From positions 1 to 39,168 of the forward strand of contig CACXGY010000047.1 in NCBI GenBank assembly GCA_902767275.1: a DNA stretch of 39,168 bases, read 5' to 3'. Positions 25,172-33,421 of the stretch are shown here, in pieces; position 1 is the stretch's first letter, and each line of letters begins with the position of its first letter. A program made the translations under genes and the position numbers. Under the pieces are notes generated by a model that was given only the letters and a program-made list of their open reading frames with translations, was not told the DNA's origin and ran no database searches. Source of the stretch: an uncultured bacterium. Lineage in GTDB: Bacteria; Cyanobacteriota; Vampirovibrionia; Gastranaerophilales; Gastranaerophilaceae.

Positions 25172-25197
25172 AACTCTTGATAAATCAAGAGTTTTTT
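25172..25197 (+). terminator. Terminator after the small helical protein
   Basis: AACTCTTGA-TAAA-TCAAGAGTT (25172-25193), with the T-run continuing to 25197. Confidence 0.8.
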
Positions 25198-25233
25198 ATT
25201 TGTAAAATAGTATATATTTTATTGATTTTTTGA

Positions 25234-25239
25234 TATAAT
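25234..25239 (+). promoter_or_regulatory. Candidate -10 box for the TPR-glycosidase genes
   Basis: Perfect TATAAT; the start point would lie near 25246, only about 8 nt before the ATG. No clear -35 is seen at 17 nt. Confidence 0.4.
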
Positions 25240-25253
25240 CTTATATTGAGGAG

Positions 25254-25904
25254 ATGATTAAAATTTTTCAAAGAGGGTTAGCATTTTTTATATTGTTTTT
25301 GTGTTGCTCTTGTTCGGTTTTTTCTGTACAACAAGGTCAAGTTCAATATGAAGTTCCGATTGATTATTCATATATAAATGAAGGAACCTTAAACCTTGAG
25401 GCAGAAAATTTATTTAATGCCTATATGACAGCACAGGATGAAACACAAAAAAAGAAACTTTTAGAGCAGATGCTAAGTGATTATAGTGTATTATCTAAAA
25501 TAAACAGTGAAAACCCATTATATTTTACAAGACTCGGTATAATTTTTGATAAATTAGGTAAGGACAGATGGGCAAAATCAAATTTTTGCAGAAGTTCTAA
25601 TATGGTTCCTGATAATCCTTATGCTTTTTACAATTATGGAAATTATTTTTTTGACAGAGCAGAATACAGAAAAGCGTTAAGGGAATATATGAGAGCATAC
25701 AATTGCGGATATGATACACATTACGAAACTTTATATCAAATAGGAAGAATTTATGAAAAATATGGAGATTTTACTTCTGCTATAGGGTTTTATAAAAGGG
25801 CTTCTCAGTATAAACCTTCTTCTGAACTCAGCACTAAAATCCTTATGTTAGAAGAATTAAAAAAGAAAAATTCATTATATGATGAAAAACGGAGATTACA
25901 TTGA
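25254..25904 (+). CDS. Exported TPR-repeat protein, probable lipoprotein
   Basis: 216 aa. A hydrophobic N-terminus (about 8-22) ends in LCCSCS, so lipidation at a Cys is likely though the lipobox is not canonical. Residues ~75-190 contain TPR-like helical repeats: PLYFTRLGIIFDKLGKDRWAK, PYAFYNYGNYFFDRAEYRKA and HYETLYQIGRIYEKYGDFTSA. TPRs mediate protein contacts. GAGGAG abuts the ATG with no spacer, which is odd. Its TGA overlaps the next ATG (TGATG), so it is coupled to the exported glycosidase and may assist it. Confidence 0.75.
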   Translation: MIKIFQRGLAFFILFLCCSCSVFSVQQGQVQYEVPIDYSYINEGTLNLEAENLFNAYMTAQDETQKKKLLEQMLSDYSVLSKINSENPLYFTRLGIIFDKLGKDRWAKSNFCRSSNMVPDNPYAFYNYGNYFFDRAEYRKALREYMRAYNCGYDTHYETLYQIGRIYEKYGDFTSAIGFYKRASQYKPSSELSTKILMLEELKKKNSLYDEKRRLH

Positions 25905-28114
25905 TGAAAAAATATATAATATTATTGTTACTTGTTTTAGCAGGGAATTTTGTATTGGCGGAGGATTTATACTCCGAATATAATGCACCGAGAGATGTTG
26001 TCTTATATTCTAAAGCAACAAAAACAATTAGTGCAATTGATCCTAATTCAATAACTGCAAAAAAGAACAGTTCCTATCCCGGCTATAGAGGCTCTAATCA
26101 ACTGGTTATATATACCCGTGCTTATGGGGACAGAACCAATACAAATGAATTTGGGGCAGAAGCGATTGTAAAAGATAATGTTGTTGTTGCTCTTAGCGGT
26201 GCGGATTCCCTAATCCCTAAAGACGGAATCGTTATTAGCGGACACGGAAGTGCTAAAACATGGATTAATAAAAATATTATCGTCGGTACAAAAATATATA
26301 TAAATAAAGAAAATAATACAATTACTGCTTATACGACTTCTGAAAGTTATATTTACGGGGCAAAAGAGTGTCTTAAAGAAGTTAAAGACGTAATGGACTA
26401 TTATAAGAAGAATGAAGAAAAATATAACAGTAAAAATATAGAAGACTGTGTTCAATCCTCAGAAAGTTGTATTAAAAAAGCAGAAAAGCACCCTGCTCAA
26501 GTCAAAGAATATTCCGAACTTGCTATAGAATATGCAAACAAGGCTCTTGCAATGTCAGTTCCGTATAAATCGTCAGAATTGAGAGGAGTATGGATTAGAC
26601 CTACTTGCAAAACAAAAGAAGATGTAGTTTACGTTGTTAGTAAACTTGCAGATGCAGGGATAAATAATATTTTTTTAGAAACCTATTATCACGGTATGAC
26701 TATTTTCCCCAGCAGAACAATGGTACGATACGGATTTGTGGAAGAAAATCCGATATTCGGGAATTTAGATGTACTACAAACCTTTATTGATGAAGCACAC
26801 AAAAGAAATATAAAAGTAAACATTTGGTTTGAAACTTTTTATGTGGGTAATAAACGACCGGAATCAAATAAAAAAAGTATTCTTGCAGTATCTCCTACTT
26901 GGACAAACCTTACAAAAAAAAGTTATGATTCGGACAAGCCAGTACAATGTGCTTCTGAACACAACGGGTATTTTCTAGACCCATCTAATCCGGAAGTACA
27001 AACATTTTTAATTCAATTAGTTTGCGAAATCATATACAAATACCAGCCAGACGGCATAAACATGGACTATATCCGCTACCCGCAAAGTGTTGTTCCTCGT
27101 GCAGTCGGTAGTGATGCTAATGCTTGGGGATACACATTATGTGCAAGAAACGAATTTAAGTCAATCTATGGAGTTGATCCTGTTTCTATCAATCCGGGAG
27201 ATGCTTGTTGGCAAGCATGGAATAATTACAGACGAGATAAGGTAACTGCATTCGTTAAAAGAATGTCTAAGGTTTGTCGTTCAAACAAAGTCGATTTAAC
27301 AGCAGTAATTTTCCCCGGGAAATATACTGCGTTAGAAAATAAGCATCAAGATTGGGAAGTTTGGACAGCAAACGATTATATTGACGGATTCACACCTTTA
27401 TTTTTAACATGTGATCCTGTTACAGCGGCTGATATGATGAAAAGTGTCATGAGGTTTAAAAATCCTAAAACAAAAATGTATGCAGGGTTGTTTATTGCTT
27501 TTATGAATGGTTCTCAAACAGATTTGGTTCGTCAAATCCATGAAGCAAGAAAATTAAAAATCGACGGATTCAGTATGTTTGACTATGCTCATTTTCAAGA
27601 TTGCTATATAAACACGCTTAAAGAAAGTATTTCAACTCCACCTCCTCAAAACACAAAGAAAAAGAAAAAAGTCCGCAAAGTGAAAAAGTCTGCCTCGGCA
27701 AACAATACTCAACAAATGTCTAATATAAAACCTGTATCGGAAGTTAAACCGATGACAAAACGTGAAATGAAAGAAAAATTAAAGAATGATAAAAAACAAG
27801 CAAAAATTAAAATAAAAGAACAGAATGCAGCCGTAAAAAAAGCAGCCGCAGAGAAAAAACAGGCAGAAGCGGACAAGAAAAAAGCAGAAAAATTAAAAAT
27901 TAAACAAGAAAAAGAAAAGAAAAAACTTGAATTAAAGAAACAAAAAGAAGAAATAAAAAAACAAAAACTTGAAAAGAAAAAACTCAAAAAGGAAGAAGAT
28001 GCAAAAAAGAAACAACAATTAAAAGAAAAAAACATTTCAAAAAATAAAGCGGTTACAGAAAAAACAGAAACCGAGAATAAGACTGAAAATAAAACTGAAC
28101 CTGAAAAGAAATAA
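25904..28114 (+). CDS. Exported GHL10/DUF187-type glycoside hydrolase-like protein with a Lys-rich tail
   Basis: 736 aa. Signal peptide (1 to ~20, ending VLA), then a beta-rich region (~30-160, with DGIVISGHGSAKTWI). A TIM-barrel domain starts near 222 with SELRGVWIRPT and includes INNIFLETYYHG, IKVNIWFETFYVG, GYFLDPSNPEVQ and GINMDYIRYPQ. These match the YngK/GHL10 family of glycosidase-like exoproteins. From ~582 to the end the protein is a very basic Lys/Glu coiled-coil-like tail. ATG 25904 is chosen over the TTG at 25901 because GGAG lies 9 nt upstream. The substrate is unknown; cell-wall or glycan polymers are plausible. Confidence 0.82.
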   Translation: MKKYIILLLLVLAGNFVLAEDLYSEYNAPRDVVLYSKATKTISAIDPNSITAKKNSSYPGYRGSNQLVIYTRAYGDRTNTNEFGAEAIVKDNVVVALSGADSLIPKDGIVISGHGSAKTWINKNIIVGTKIYINKENNTITAYTTSESYIYGAKECLKEVKDVMDYYKKNEEKYNSKNIEDCVQSSESCIKKAEKHPAQVKEYSELAIEYANKALAMSVPYKSSELRGVWIRPTCKTKEDVVYVVSKLADAGINNIFLETYYHGMTIFPSRTMVRYGFVEENPIFGNLDVLQTFIDEAHKRNIKVNIWFETFYVGNKRPESNKKSILAVSPTWTNLTKKSYDSDKPVQCASEHNGYFLDPSNPEVQTFLIQLVCEIIYKYQPDGINMDYIRYPQSVVPRAVGSDANAWGYTLCARNEFKSIYGVDPVSINPGDACWQAWNNYRRDKVTAFVKRMSKVCRSNKVDLTAVIFPGKYTALENKHQDWEVWTANDYIDGFTPLFLTCDPVTAADMMKSVMRFKNPKTKMYAGLFIAFMNGSQTDLVRQIHEARKLKIDGFSMFDYAHFQDCYINTLKESISTPPPQNTKKKKKVRKVKKSASANNTQQMSNIKPVSEVKPMTKREMKEKLKNDKKQAKIKIKEQNAAVKKAAAEKKQAEADKKKAEKLKIKQEKEKKKLELKKQKEEIKKQKLEKKKLKKEEDAKKKQQLKEKNISKNKAVTEKTETENKTENKTEPEKK

Positions 28115-28124
28115 GGAGAATATT

Positions 28125-29360
28125 ATGACAATATCTGAATTAAGAAAAGAAAGCGAATTATTAGATATATTTTGTTCATTAGCGGAAATCCCTTCTCCGT
28201 CATTACACGAAGAAAAAGTTATCGAATGGATAAAATTGTTTTGTAAAAAAAATAACCTTGATTGTCAACCTGACAGTTATGGAAATATTTATATTTACGT
28301 ACCGGCAACAGATGACACAAAAGAACCAATAATGTTTTCATCGCACATGGATGTTGTCGGAGATGCTTCTGCGGTAAATCTTTTACTTGACGGGGACTTT
28401 ATAACTGCCGACGGAAGGACTCTTGGTGCGGATGATAAAGTAGGAGTTGCATCAGCACTTTATTTAGCAAAAAATATTGTTAATAATAAAACCTTAAAAC
28501 ACGGAGGGTTAGAAATAACCTTTACCCGTGATGAAGAAACCAATATGAGCGGAATAGAGCATGTTGAGTTTTCTAAAATAAAATCTAAATACATACTCGT
28601 TTGTGATGCAGATAAATTAGCACAAGTTCAAATATCAGGAGCAAGTTATACAAACGCAAAAGTTTATGTAAAAGGCTTAATCGGAGGGCATTCGGGTATT
28701 GATATAGGAGATAAAGACAGATTAAATGCCGCAAAACTAATCGCTGAATTGCTTAATAATTTCCCTCAAGGGGTATTTTTTGCTGATGAAACAGGAGTTA
28801 TTACCTCTTGCAATCTCGGTGCAATCGTTGCCGGCGGAGTGCAAAATGCTGTAAAAACACTTATTGATGAAGGAGTTAATTCTCCCGATTATATCAAAAC
28901 TATTATAGAAAAGTCTTCAACAAACATTATCAACACTGATGCAAGAGCCGCTTATTCTATTCGAAGTGCAAGTGCTGAAAAAGAAGAAGAATTAAAACAA
29001 GTTATGAGAGATTGCGTAGACGATTTTAACAAAAAATACGACGGACTTGCAAAAGCAGAAGTTACTTTTGAAGTACATCTGCCACCTTTTGAAAAAGCAA
29101 ACGATGATTCAATTCCTGAATTACACACAAAGGTATGTAACAAATTAGGAATACAAAACGAAGTTTCATCCTTCCACGCAGGGGCTGAAACACATATTTA
29201 TGCACATAATAAAAACTCAAAAGGAGAAACCTTTATGCCGTTTTTATTAGGATTGGCGGATGTTTACAATATGCATTCCGCTAACGAAAAGGTTGATTAT
29301 AAAACTTTATTAAAAGGTTACACTATTATTGAAGAATTATTTAAAGAATTTAATTCTTAA
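28125..29360 (+). CDS. M20-family metallopeptidase (tripeptidase T-like)
   Basis: 411-aa cytosolic di-zinc aminopeptidase. SSHMDVVG supplies the first His and Asp, GADDKVG the bridging Asp, RDEETNMSG the catalytic Glu pair, VCDADK the next ligand and FHAGAETHI the last His region. The lid domain is the IGGHSGIDIGDKDRLNAA part. The sequence is closer to PepT-like proteins than to DapE or ArgE. AAGGAG precedes the ATG, 10 nt after the glycosidase. Confidence 0.88.
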   Translation: MTISELRKESELLDIFCSLAEIPSPSLHEEKVIEWIKLFCKKNNLDCQPDSYGNIYIYVPATDDTKEPIMFSSHMDVVGDASAVNLLLDGDFITADGRTLGADDKVGVASALYLAKNIVNNKTLKHGGLEITFTRDEETNMSGIEHVEFSKIKSKYILVCDADKLAQVQISGASYTNAKVYVKGLIGGHSGIDIGDKDRLNAAKLIAELLNNFPQGVFFADETGVITSCNLGAIVAGGVQNAVKTLIDEGVNSPDYIKTIIEKSSTNIINTDARAAYSIRSASAEKEEELKQVMRDCVDDFNKKYDGLAKAEVTFEVHLPPFEKANDDSIPELHTKVCNKLGIQNEVSSFHAGAETHIYAHNKNSKGETFMPFLLGLADVYNMHSANEKVDYKTLLKGYTIIEELFKEFNS

Positions 29361-29380
29361 ATATGAGAACGGATTTTAAT

Positions 29381-31189
29381 ATGAAACAGCAGAAACTAAT
29401 ATGTATAATTATTTTATTATCATTATTTGTGCTGTTTTTTATTTATCAATACAATAAAAGAACTACTTTTGAAGTTTTGAAAGTTTATAATCCTTTGACA
29501 ATTGGTGTTGATAAAAATCGAAACGGTACAGTTGATGATGGCGAAATTATTACTGTATTAGACGGATATAGCATTATTAATAAAGAAGATATAACAAACC
29601 ATACTAAGTATCCTTCTCTTAATACAAAAACTAAATCAGCATTTTATTTTCTTTCAGATAAATATTCAAAAGATATATTGCTTGATAAACGAGTCGAATT
29701 AAAACAAGTAAACAATAAAAACGAAATAATTATAAACAAAGAACCCTATTCAAATATATTATTAAAATCGGGTTATATATTCCAATCAGAAAAACCCACT
29801 AATAAAGACATCTATAATAGACGGTTAAATCAAATATTAAAAGCCGATTATAAAATATATAACCCCTCAAGCAATAAATATCACGAATTGGATTGCGAAT
29901 ACGGATTGGCATCCGGAAAGGTTATACTATTAACAAAAGCACAGTTACCAAAAGGTGCAAAACCTTGTGAAGTATGCGTAGTACATAAAAAGAAAAAACA
30001 CTTTTATAATATACATAACAAATATGATATACCATCTCCGCCAATGATATATTCATCAGGGGCTATAAAAATATTTTTGTCTGATCATACAAGAACGTTA
30101 AAACCGGACAGATTAGGGAACACAGAACTCTGTAATGAACTTGTTCGTCAAATAAATTCTGCAAAATCAACTATTGATATAGCAATTTATGGTTATGATA
30201 AAGTACCTAAAATAGAAAAAGCAATTAAAAATGCTATTGCAAGAGGAGTAAAAATACGTTTAGTTTACGATATAGATTCAAAAGGCGAAAATATTTATTC
30301 GGATACAGATTATTTAGTCAACATTATTAATAATGCACAATGTGATACAGCCCCTTTAAACATAAAAAATCCGTCTAAATATACAAACTCTATAATGCAT
30401 AACAAATTTTATATTTTTGATAAGTCTACAGTTATAGCAGGTTCTGCAAATATGAGTTTTACTGATATGTCCGGATTTAATTCTAATTGCTTAATCCTAA
30501 TTCGTTCAAAACAAATTGCGGATATTTATACAAAAGAATTTGAACAAATGTTTAATAAAAGATTTCACAATTTAAAATCAAAGATTGATAACAAAGAAAA
30601 TATTCAACTCGGGAAATCGAACATTTCAATCTATTTTTCTCCTACAGATTCAATTATAGATAATGCTATAATACCCTACATCAATAAAGCGGAAAAGTAT
30701 ATTTATATGCCTGTGTTTTTAATTACAGAAAAGCATCTGACAAATGCACTTATTCGTGCAAAACAACGAGGAGTGGATATAAAAATAATTGTTGACGCTA
30801 CAAATGCAAAAAATGATTATTCAAAACATAAATTATTAAGAGCAAATGGGATTTTAGTTAAAACAGAGAATTATGCAGGGAAACTACATTCAAAATCAAT
30901 TATAATAGATGACAAATACACATTTATAGGTTCAATGAATTTTTCTAACAGCGGAGTTTATAAAAACGATGAAAATGTTATTTTAATAAAAGATTCCGGA
31001 CTAACAATGTTTTATAAAAAGTATTTTTTATATATTTGGAACAGAATAAATAATTATTGGTCAAAACACGATGTAAGTGCCGAAAGTATATATTCAATCG
31101 GTTCTTGCTCTGACGGAATAGATAATGATTACGACGGTAAAACTGATAATGAAGATGAAGGTTGTAAAATGAAGCCTAAAAAGCGTTAG
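29381..31189 (+). CDS. Membrane-anchored PLD-family nuclease with SNase-like and zinc-knuckle N-terminal parts
   Basis: 602 aa from the chosen start. An uncleaved anchor (about 5-22) is followed by a region (28-135) resembling a degenerate thermonuclease fold, with SNILLKSGYIF near its end. An H168-x3-C172 ... C196-x2-C199 cluster follows, as seen in SNase- and Ada-type zinc sites. Two HKD motifs come next: HNKFYIFD (340) with GSANMS, and HSKSIIID (503) with GSMNFS, the paired active site of phospholipase-D nucleases. DKNRNGTVDDGE (44-55) and SDGIDNDYDGKTDNEDEG near the end look like Ca-binding loops. ATG 29381 is preferred over 29363: a GGA lies about 7 nt before it, and it starts right at the membrane anchor. 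Confidence 0.82.
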   Translation: MKQQKLICIIILLSLFVLFFIYQYNKRTTFEVLKVYNPLTIGVDKNRNGTVDDGEIITVLDGYSIINKEDITNHTKYPSLNTKTKSAFYFLSDKYSKDILLDKRVELKQVNNKNEIIINKEPYSNILLKSGYIFQSEKPTNKDIYNRRLNQILKADYKIYNPSSNKYHELDCEYGLASGKVILLTKAQLPKGAKPCEVCVVHKKKKHFYNIHNKYDIPSPPMIYSSGAIKIFLSDHTRTLKPDRLGNTELCNELVRQINSAKSTIDIAIYGYDKVPKIEKAIKNAIARGVKIRLVYDIDSKGENIYSDTDYLVNIINNAQCDTAPLNIKNPSKYTNSIMHNKFYIFDKSTVIAGSANMSFTDMSGFNSNCLILIRSKQIADIYTKEFEQMFNKRFHNLKSKIDNKENIQLGKSNISIYFSPTDSIIDNAIIPYINKAEKYIYMPVFLITEKHLTNALIRAKQRGVDIKIIVDATNAKNDYSKHKLLRANGILVKTENYAGKLHSKSIIIDDKYTFIGSMNFSNSGVYKNDENVILIKDSGLTMFYKKYFLYIWNRINNYWSKHDVSAESIYSIGSCSDGIDNDYDGKTDNEDEGCKMKPKKR

Positions 31190-32814
31190 GTATACAATTT
31201 AAATGTCTTATCAATATTATTTTTCATTATATCTTCCAGCGATTCAATTTCTGTTGTTAAAGCACTTCTTTCTGATTCTAATTTTGATAACATAGTATCG
31301 TATTTTGTATCTTTATCATTTATACGTGCTAATTCCGCCTCATATTCTTGTGATGCTTTATCAATTCTTGCCTGATCTGATATTTCTCTTATATTAGTGT
31401 TCAATTCTGTAGATGTCTTTGACAGCATCTCATTTTCGTAATCCCAAGTTGTCAAAATAACTTGAGCATTTTTAATCATATTACTTACCCAAGTTGTATT
31501 TTTAGCACGTTCATCATTAGCATCAAGCCAGCCGCCGGCAGCAGATATAGCATTATATACTTCTTCGTAATATTTACCTTTTACTTTGTCAGTCGGTTCT
31601 GCTTCATAAACAGGAGTATATGCCTCATATTCAGCCTTGCAATTCAAATATTCTTTGTAGTTTTTAATTTTTGCTCTTGATATTCCGTTTGCTGCAAGAA
31701 ATTCATCTTCATTCTTTGTATCATTCATAACTTTATCATACATTTCTATTAATGCATCCCCTAAACATTCAAGAGATTTTCCGATTTGAGATGAATAAGA
31801 AGAAATTAAACTTGTTATGCTACTATCATAAATATTATAATTATACGAAACATCGTTCTCAATTGACGGAGAAGCAAAACCCATATTATAAGAAATTTTT
31901 TGAACTCCTTCCCAGGTAATATTACCGCCGGAGAGCATCATTGCGAATTTATCATTTGCTGTTAATACATTTCCGTCATTTTCTTTTGCGTAGTTTGTAG
32001 AATCTTTTGTTGCATAAACACTTGTATTAAAGTATTCTGTTTTAGTTGAACCGGAGTCAGAATCTTCAGGAAATTTTAAAGAAATTCCGTTAATAATATC
32101 AATAGATGCTTTTACAAGTGCACGTTCGGTTGCATTATATGCTGAATTATAGTAAGCACTTCCCATTACTGCTTCTGCATTTATTACATAACTTGACCCT
32201 GCATAATTATTTGTATATACAGGTTCGTAAATTTTGTTTTTATCTTTTGTAGGAATAAAACTTTTTGCAAGTGCTGCTGTATTTCTAATAACTGTATCCT
32301 TTGCAACAGCCTGATTATAACCGTCAATCAAAGCATCAATAGTTTCCTTATCCGAACCAAGAATGGTATCCCATCCATTTGCGAGTGCATTTTCATAATT
32401 TGTTTTTGCACTCTCATTTATATCAACATCAACATATTCAACTCCAAATGCTTCTGCAAAAGCACGAGCATTACTTGCCGAATCGTATTTGTTTCCTATT
32501 TCTGTCGGAACATATAGTTTACCTGTTGTCATATCTTGAACGTAGAAAACACTTCCTGATGTATTCTCTGCAGTTCCGTATCTCATCAAATTATTTATAC
32601 TACCGTCAATCCAAATTGAACGTCCTGAATCCCCATTTGTTTGTAATGTTTTAATCGTTGTACCGTTTAAAGCATCAAGATAAACATGATATGCTTTATC
32701 AGAATCATTAGATAAACGCATTTTGTTGTGTTGAATGCGTTGAGCATTATACTCGACAGTATGCTGACGAGTAGTTAATGATAAAAGTCGTGCTTGTGAT
32801 GCTGATAAACCCAC
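31186..32814 (-). CDS. Lineage-specific protein with MGLSASQARLL N-terminus, function unknown
   Basis: 542 aa, no signal peptide. The N-terminus MGLSASQARLLSLTTRQHTVEYNAQRI and the C-terminus LTTEIESLEDIMKNNIDKTFK look like conserved heptad-type helical ends. A long Asn/Ser/Tyr-rich middle (~100-480) looks variable, giving a filament- or hook-like layout. I recall similar N-termini from gut Melainabacteria proteins, but no function is known to me. The start codon is GTG with AGGA about 10 nt upstream. Its stop overlaps the stop of the convergent PLD gene by 4 nt, with no terminator between them. A 20-bp perfect palindrome lies upstream at 32830. Confidence 0.75.
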   Translation of the reverse strand: MGLSASQARLLSLTTRQHTVEYNAQRIQHNKMRLSNDSDKAYHVYLDALNGTTIKTLQTNGDSGRSIWIDGSINNLMRYGTAENTSGSVFYVQDMTTGKLYVPTEIGNKYDSASNARAFAEAFGVEYVDVDINESAKTNYENALANGWDTILGSDKETIDALIDGYNQAVAKDTVIRNTAALAKSFIPTKDKNKIYEPVYTNNYAGSSYVINAEAVMGSAYYNSAYNATERALVKASIDIINGISLKFPEDSDSGSTKTEYFNTSVYATKDSTNYAKENDGNVLTANDKFAMMLSGGNITWEGVQKISYNMGFASPSIENDVSYNYNIYDSSITSLISSYSSQIGKSLECLGDALIEMYDKVMNDTKNEDEFLAANGISRAKIKNYKEYLNCKAEYEAYTPVYEAEPTDKVKGKYYEEVYNAISAAGGWLDANDERAKNTTWVSNMIKNAQVILTTWDYENEMLSKTSTELNTNIREISDQARIDKASQEYEAELARINDKDTKYDTMLSKLESERSALTTEIESLEDIMKNNIDKTFKLYT

Positions 32815-32829
32815 TTTAGAATATTCCTA

Positions 32830-32849
32830 ATAATTGTATATACAATTAT
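32830..32849. promoter_or_regulatory. 20-bp perfect palindrome upstream of the MGLSASQ gene
   Basis: ATAATTGTAT / ATACAATTAT is a perfect dyad 16 nt before the GTG start. On the minus strand it includes TATAAT (32850-32845), so a bound dimeric regulator would cover a possible -10 box. It could also be a cruciform or RNA hairpin, but it has no T-run. Confidence 0.5.
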
Positions 32850-32923
32850 ATTGACGGCATTTTTAAGGAGTTTCTTTAGATATGAACGGGTTTTTGTTAC
32901 ATTTGTTAATATAAATTAAATAC

Positions 32924-33400
32924 TTATCTATAATATCTTGTAACGTTTGTTAAATAAGTTTCATAAGCCTTATAGCCTTTGAACATTTCATTACTATTGG
33001 TTGAATAATTATCAGATAATACAAACTTAATTTCTTTTACTCTTATATTTAGTAACTTTGTAGCATCCTCTCGTATAATATCATCTGTAGAAGTTGCCCA
33101 ATCTTTTAGTTGTGCGATTTCTTTATTAGCCTTTGATATCGTTGTATTTTCCAAAGTATCAAAAGAATATTTATTCAATAAAGCAGTTTCAACCATCGTA
33201 ATTCTTGGTTGAACAATTTGGAAAGAACAAATTCGACGCAAAACAACATAATTATCAGCAATTCGTCTGTGAGAATAAGGGACGGATGATTTTGCCAATA
33301 AAGTAGATACCTCTAAATCAGAGCATAAATCATCATTATTAATTTTAGATTTTGATGAACTTTTATTTGATTTGAATATGTCATCTAATTTAGTGTTCAT
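32924..33400 (-). CDS. Hypothetical protein
   Basis: 158 aa, soluble, Ser/Lys/Asn-rich at the start, then helical (PRITMVETALLNKYSF...ISKANKEIAQLKDW). No motif that I recognise. AGAGGGA lies 3-4 nt before the ATG. It begins 21 nt after the wecA-like gene, and the MGLSASQ gene follows after 109 nt, so it may be co-expressed with either. Confidence 0.65.
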   Translation of the reverse strand: MNTKLDDIFKSNKSSSKSKINNDDLCSDLEVSTLLAKSSVPYSHRRIADNYVVLRRICSFQIVQPRITMVETALLNKYSFDTLENTTISKANKEIAQLKDWATSTDDIIREDATKLLNIRVKEIKFVLSDNYSTNSNEMFKGYKAYETYLTNVTRYYR

Positions 33401-33421
33401 AATCCCTCTTATGCTGATTAT

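Noticed and set aside
27709-28035. 108-aa minus-strand ORF rich in Phe, Ser and Cys
   Set aside because: It is the antisense reading of the Lys-rich repeat tail; open only because of codon bias.
32379-32654. 91-aa plus-strand ORF, His/Leu-rich
   Set aside because: Antisense to the MGLSASQ gene, with no ribosome site and biased composition.
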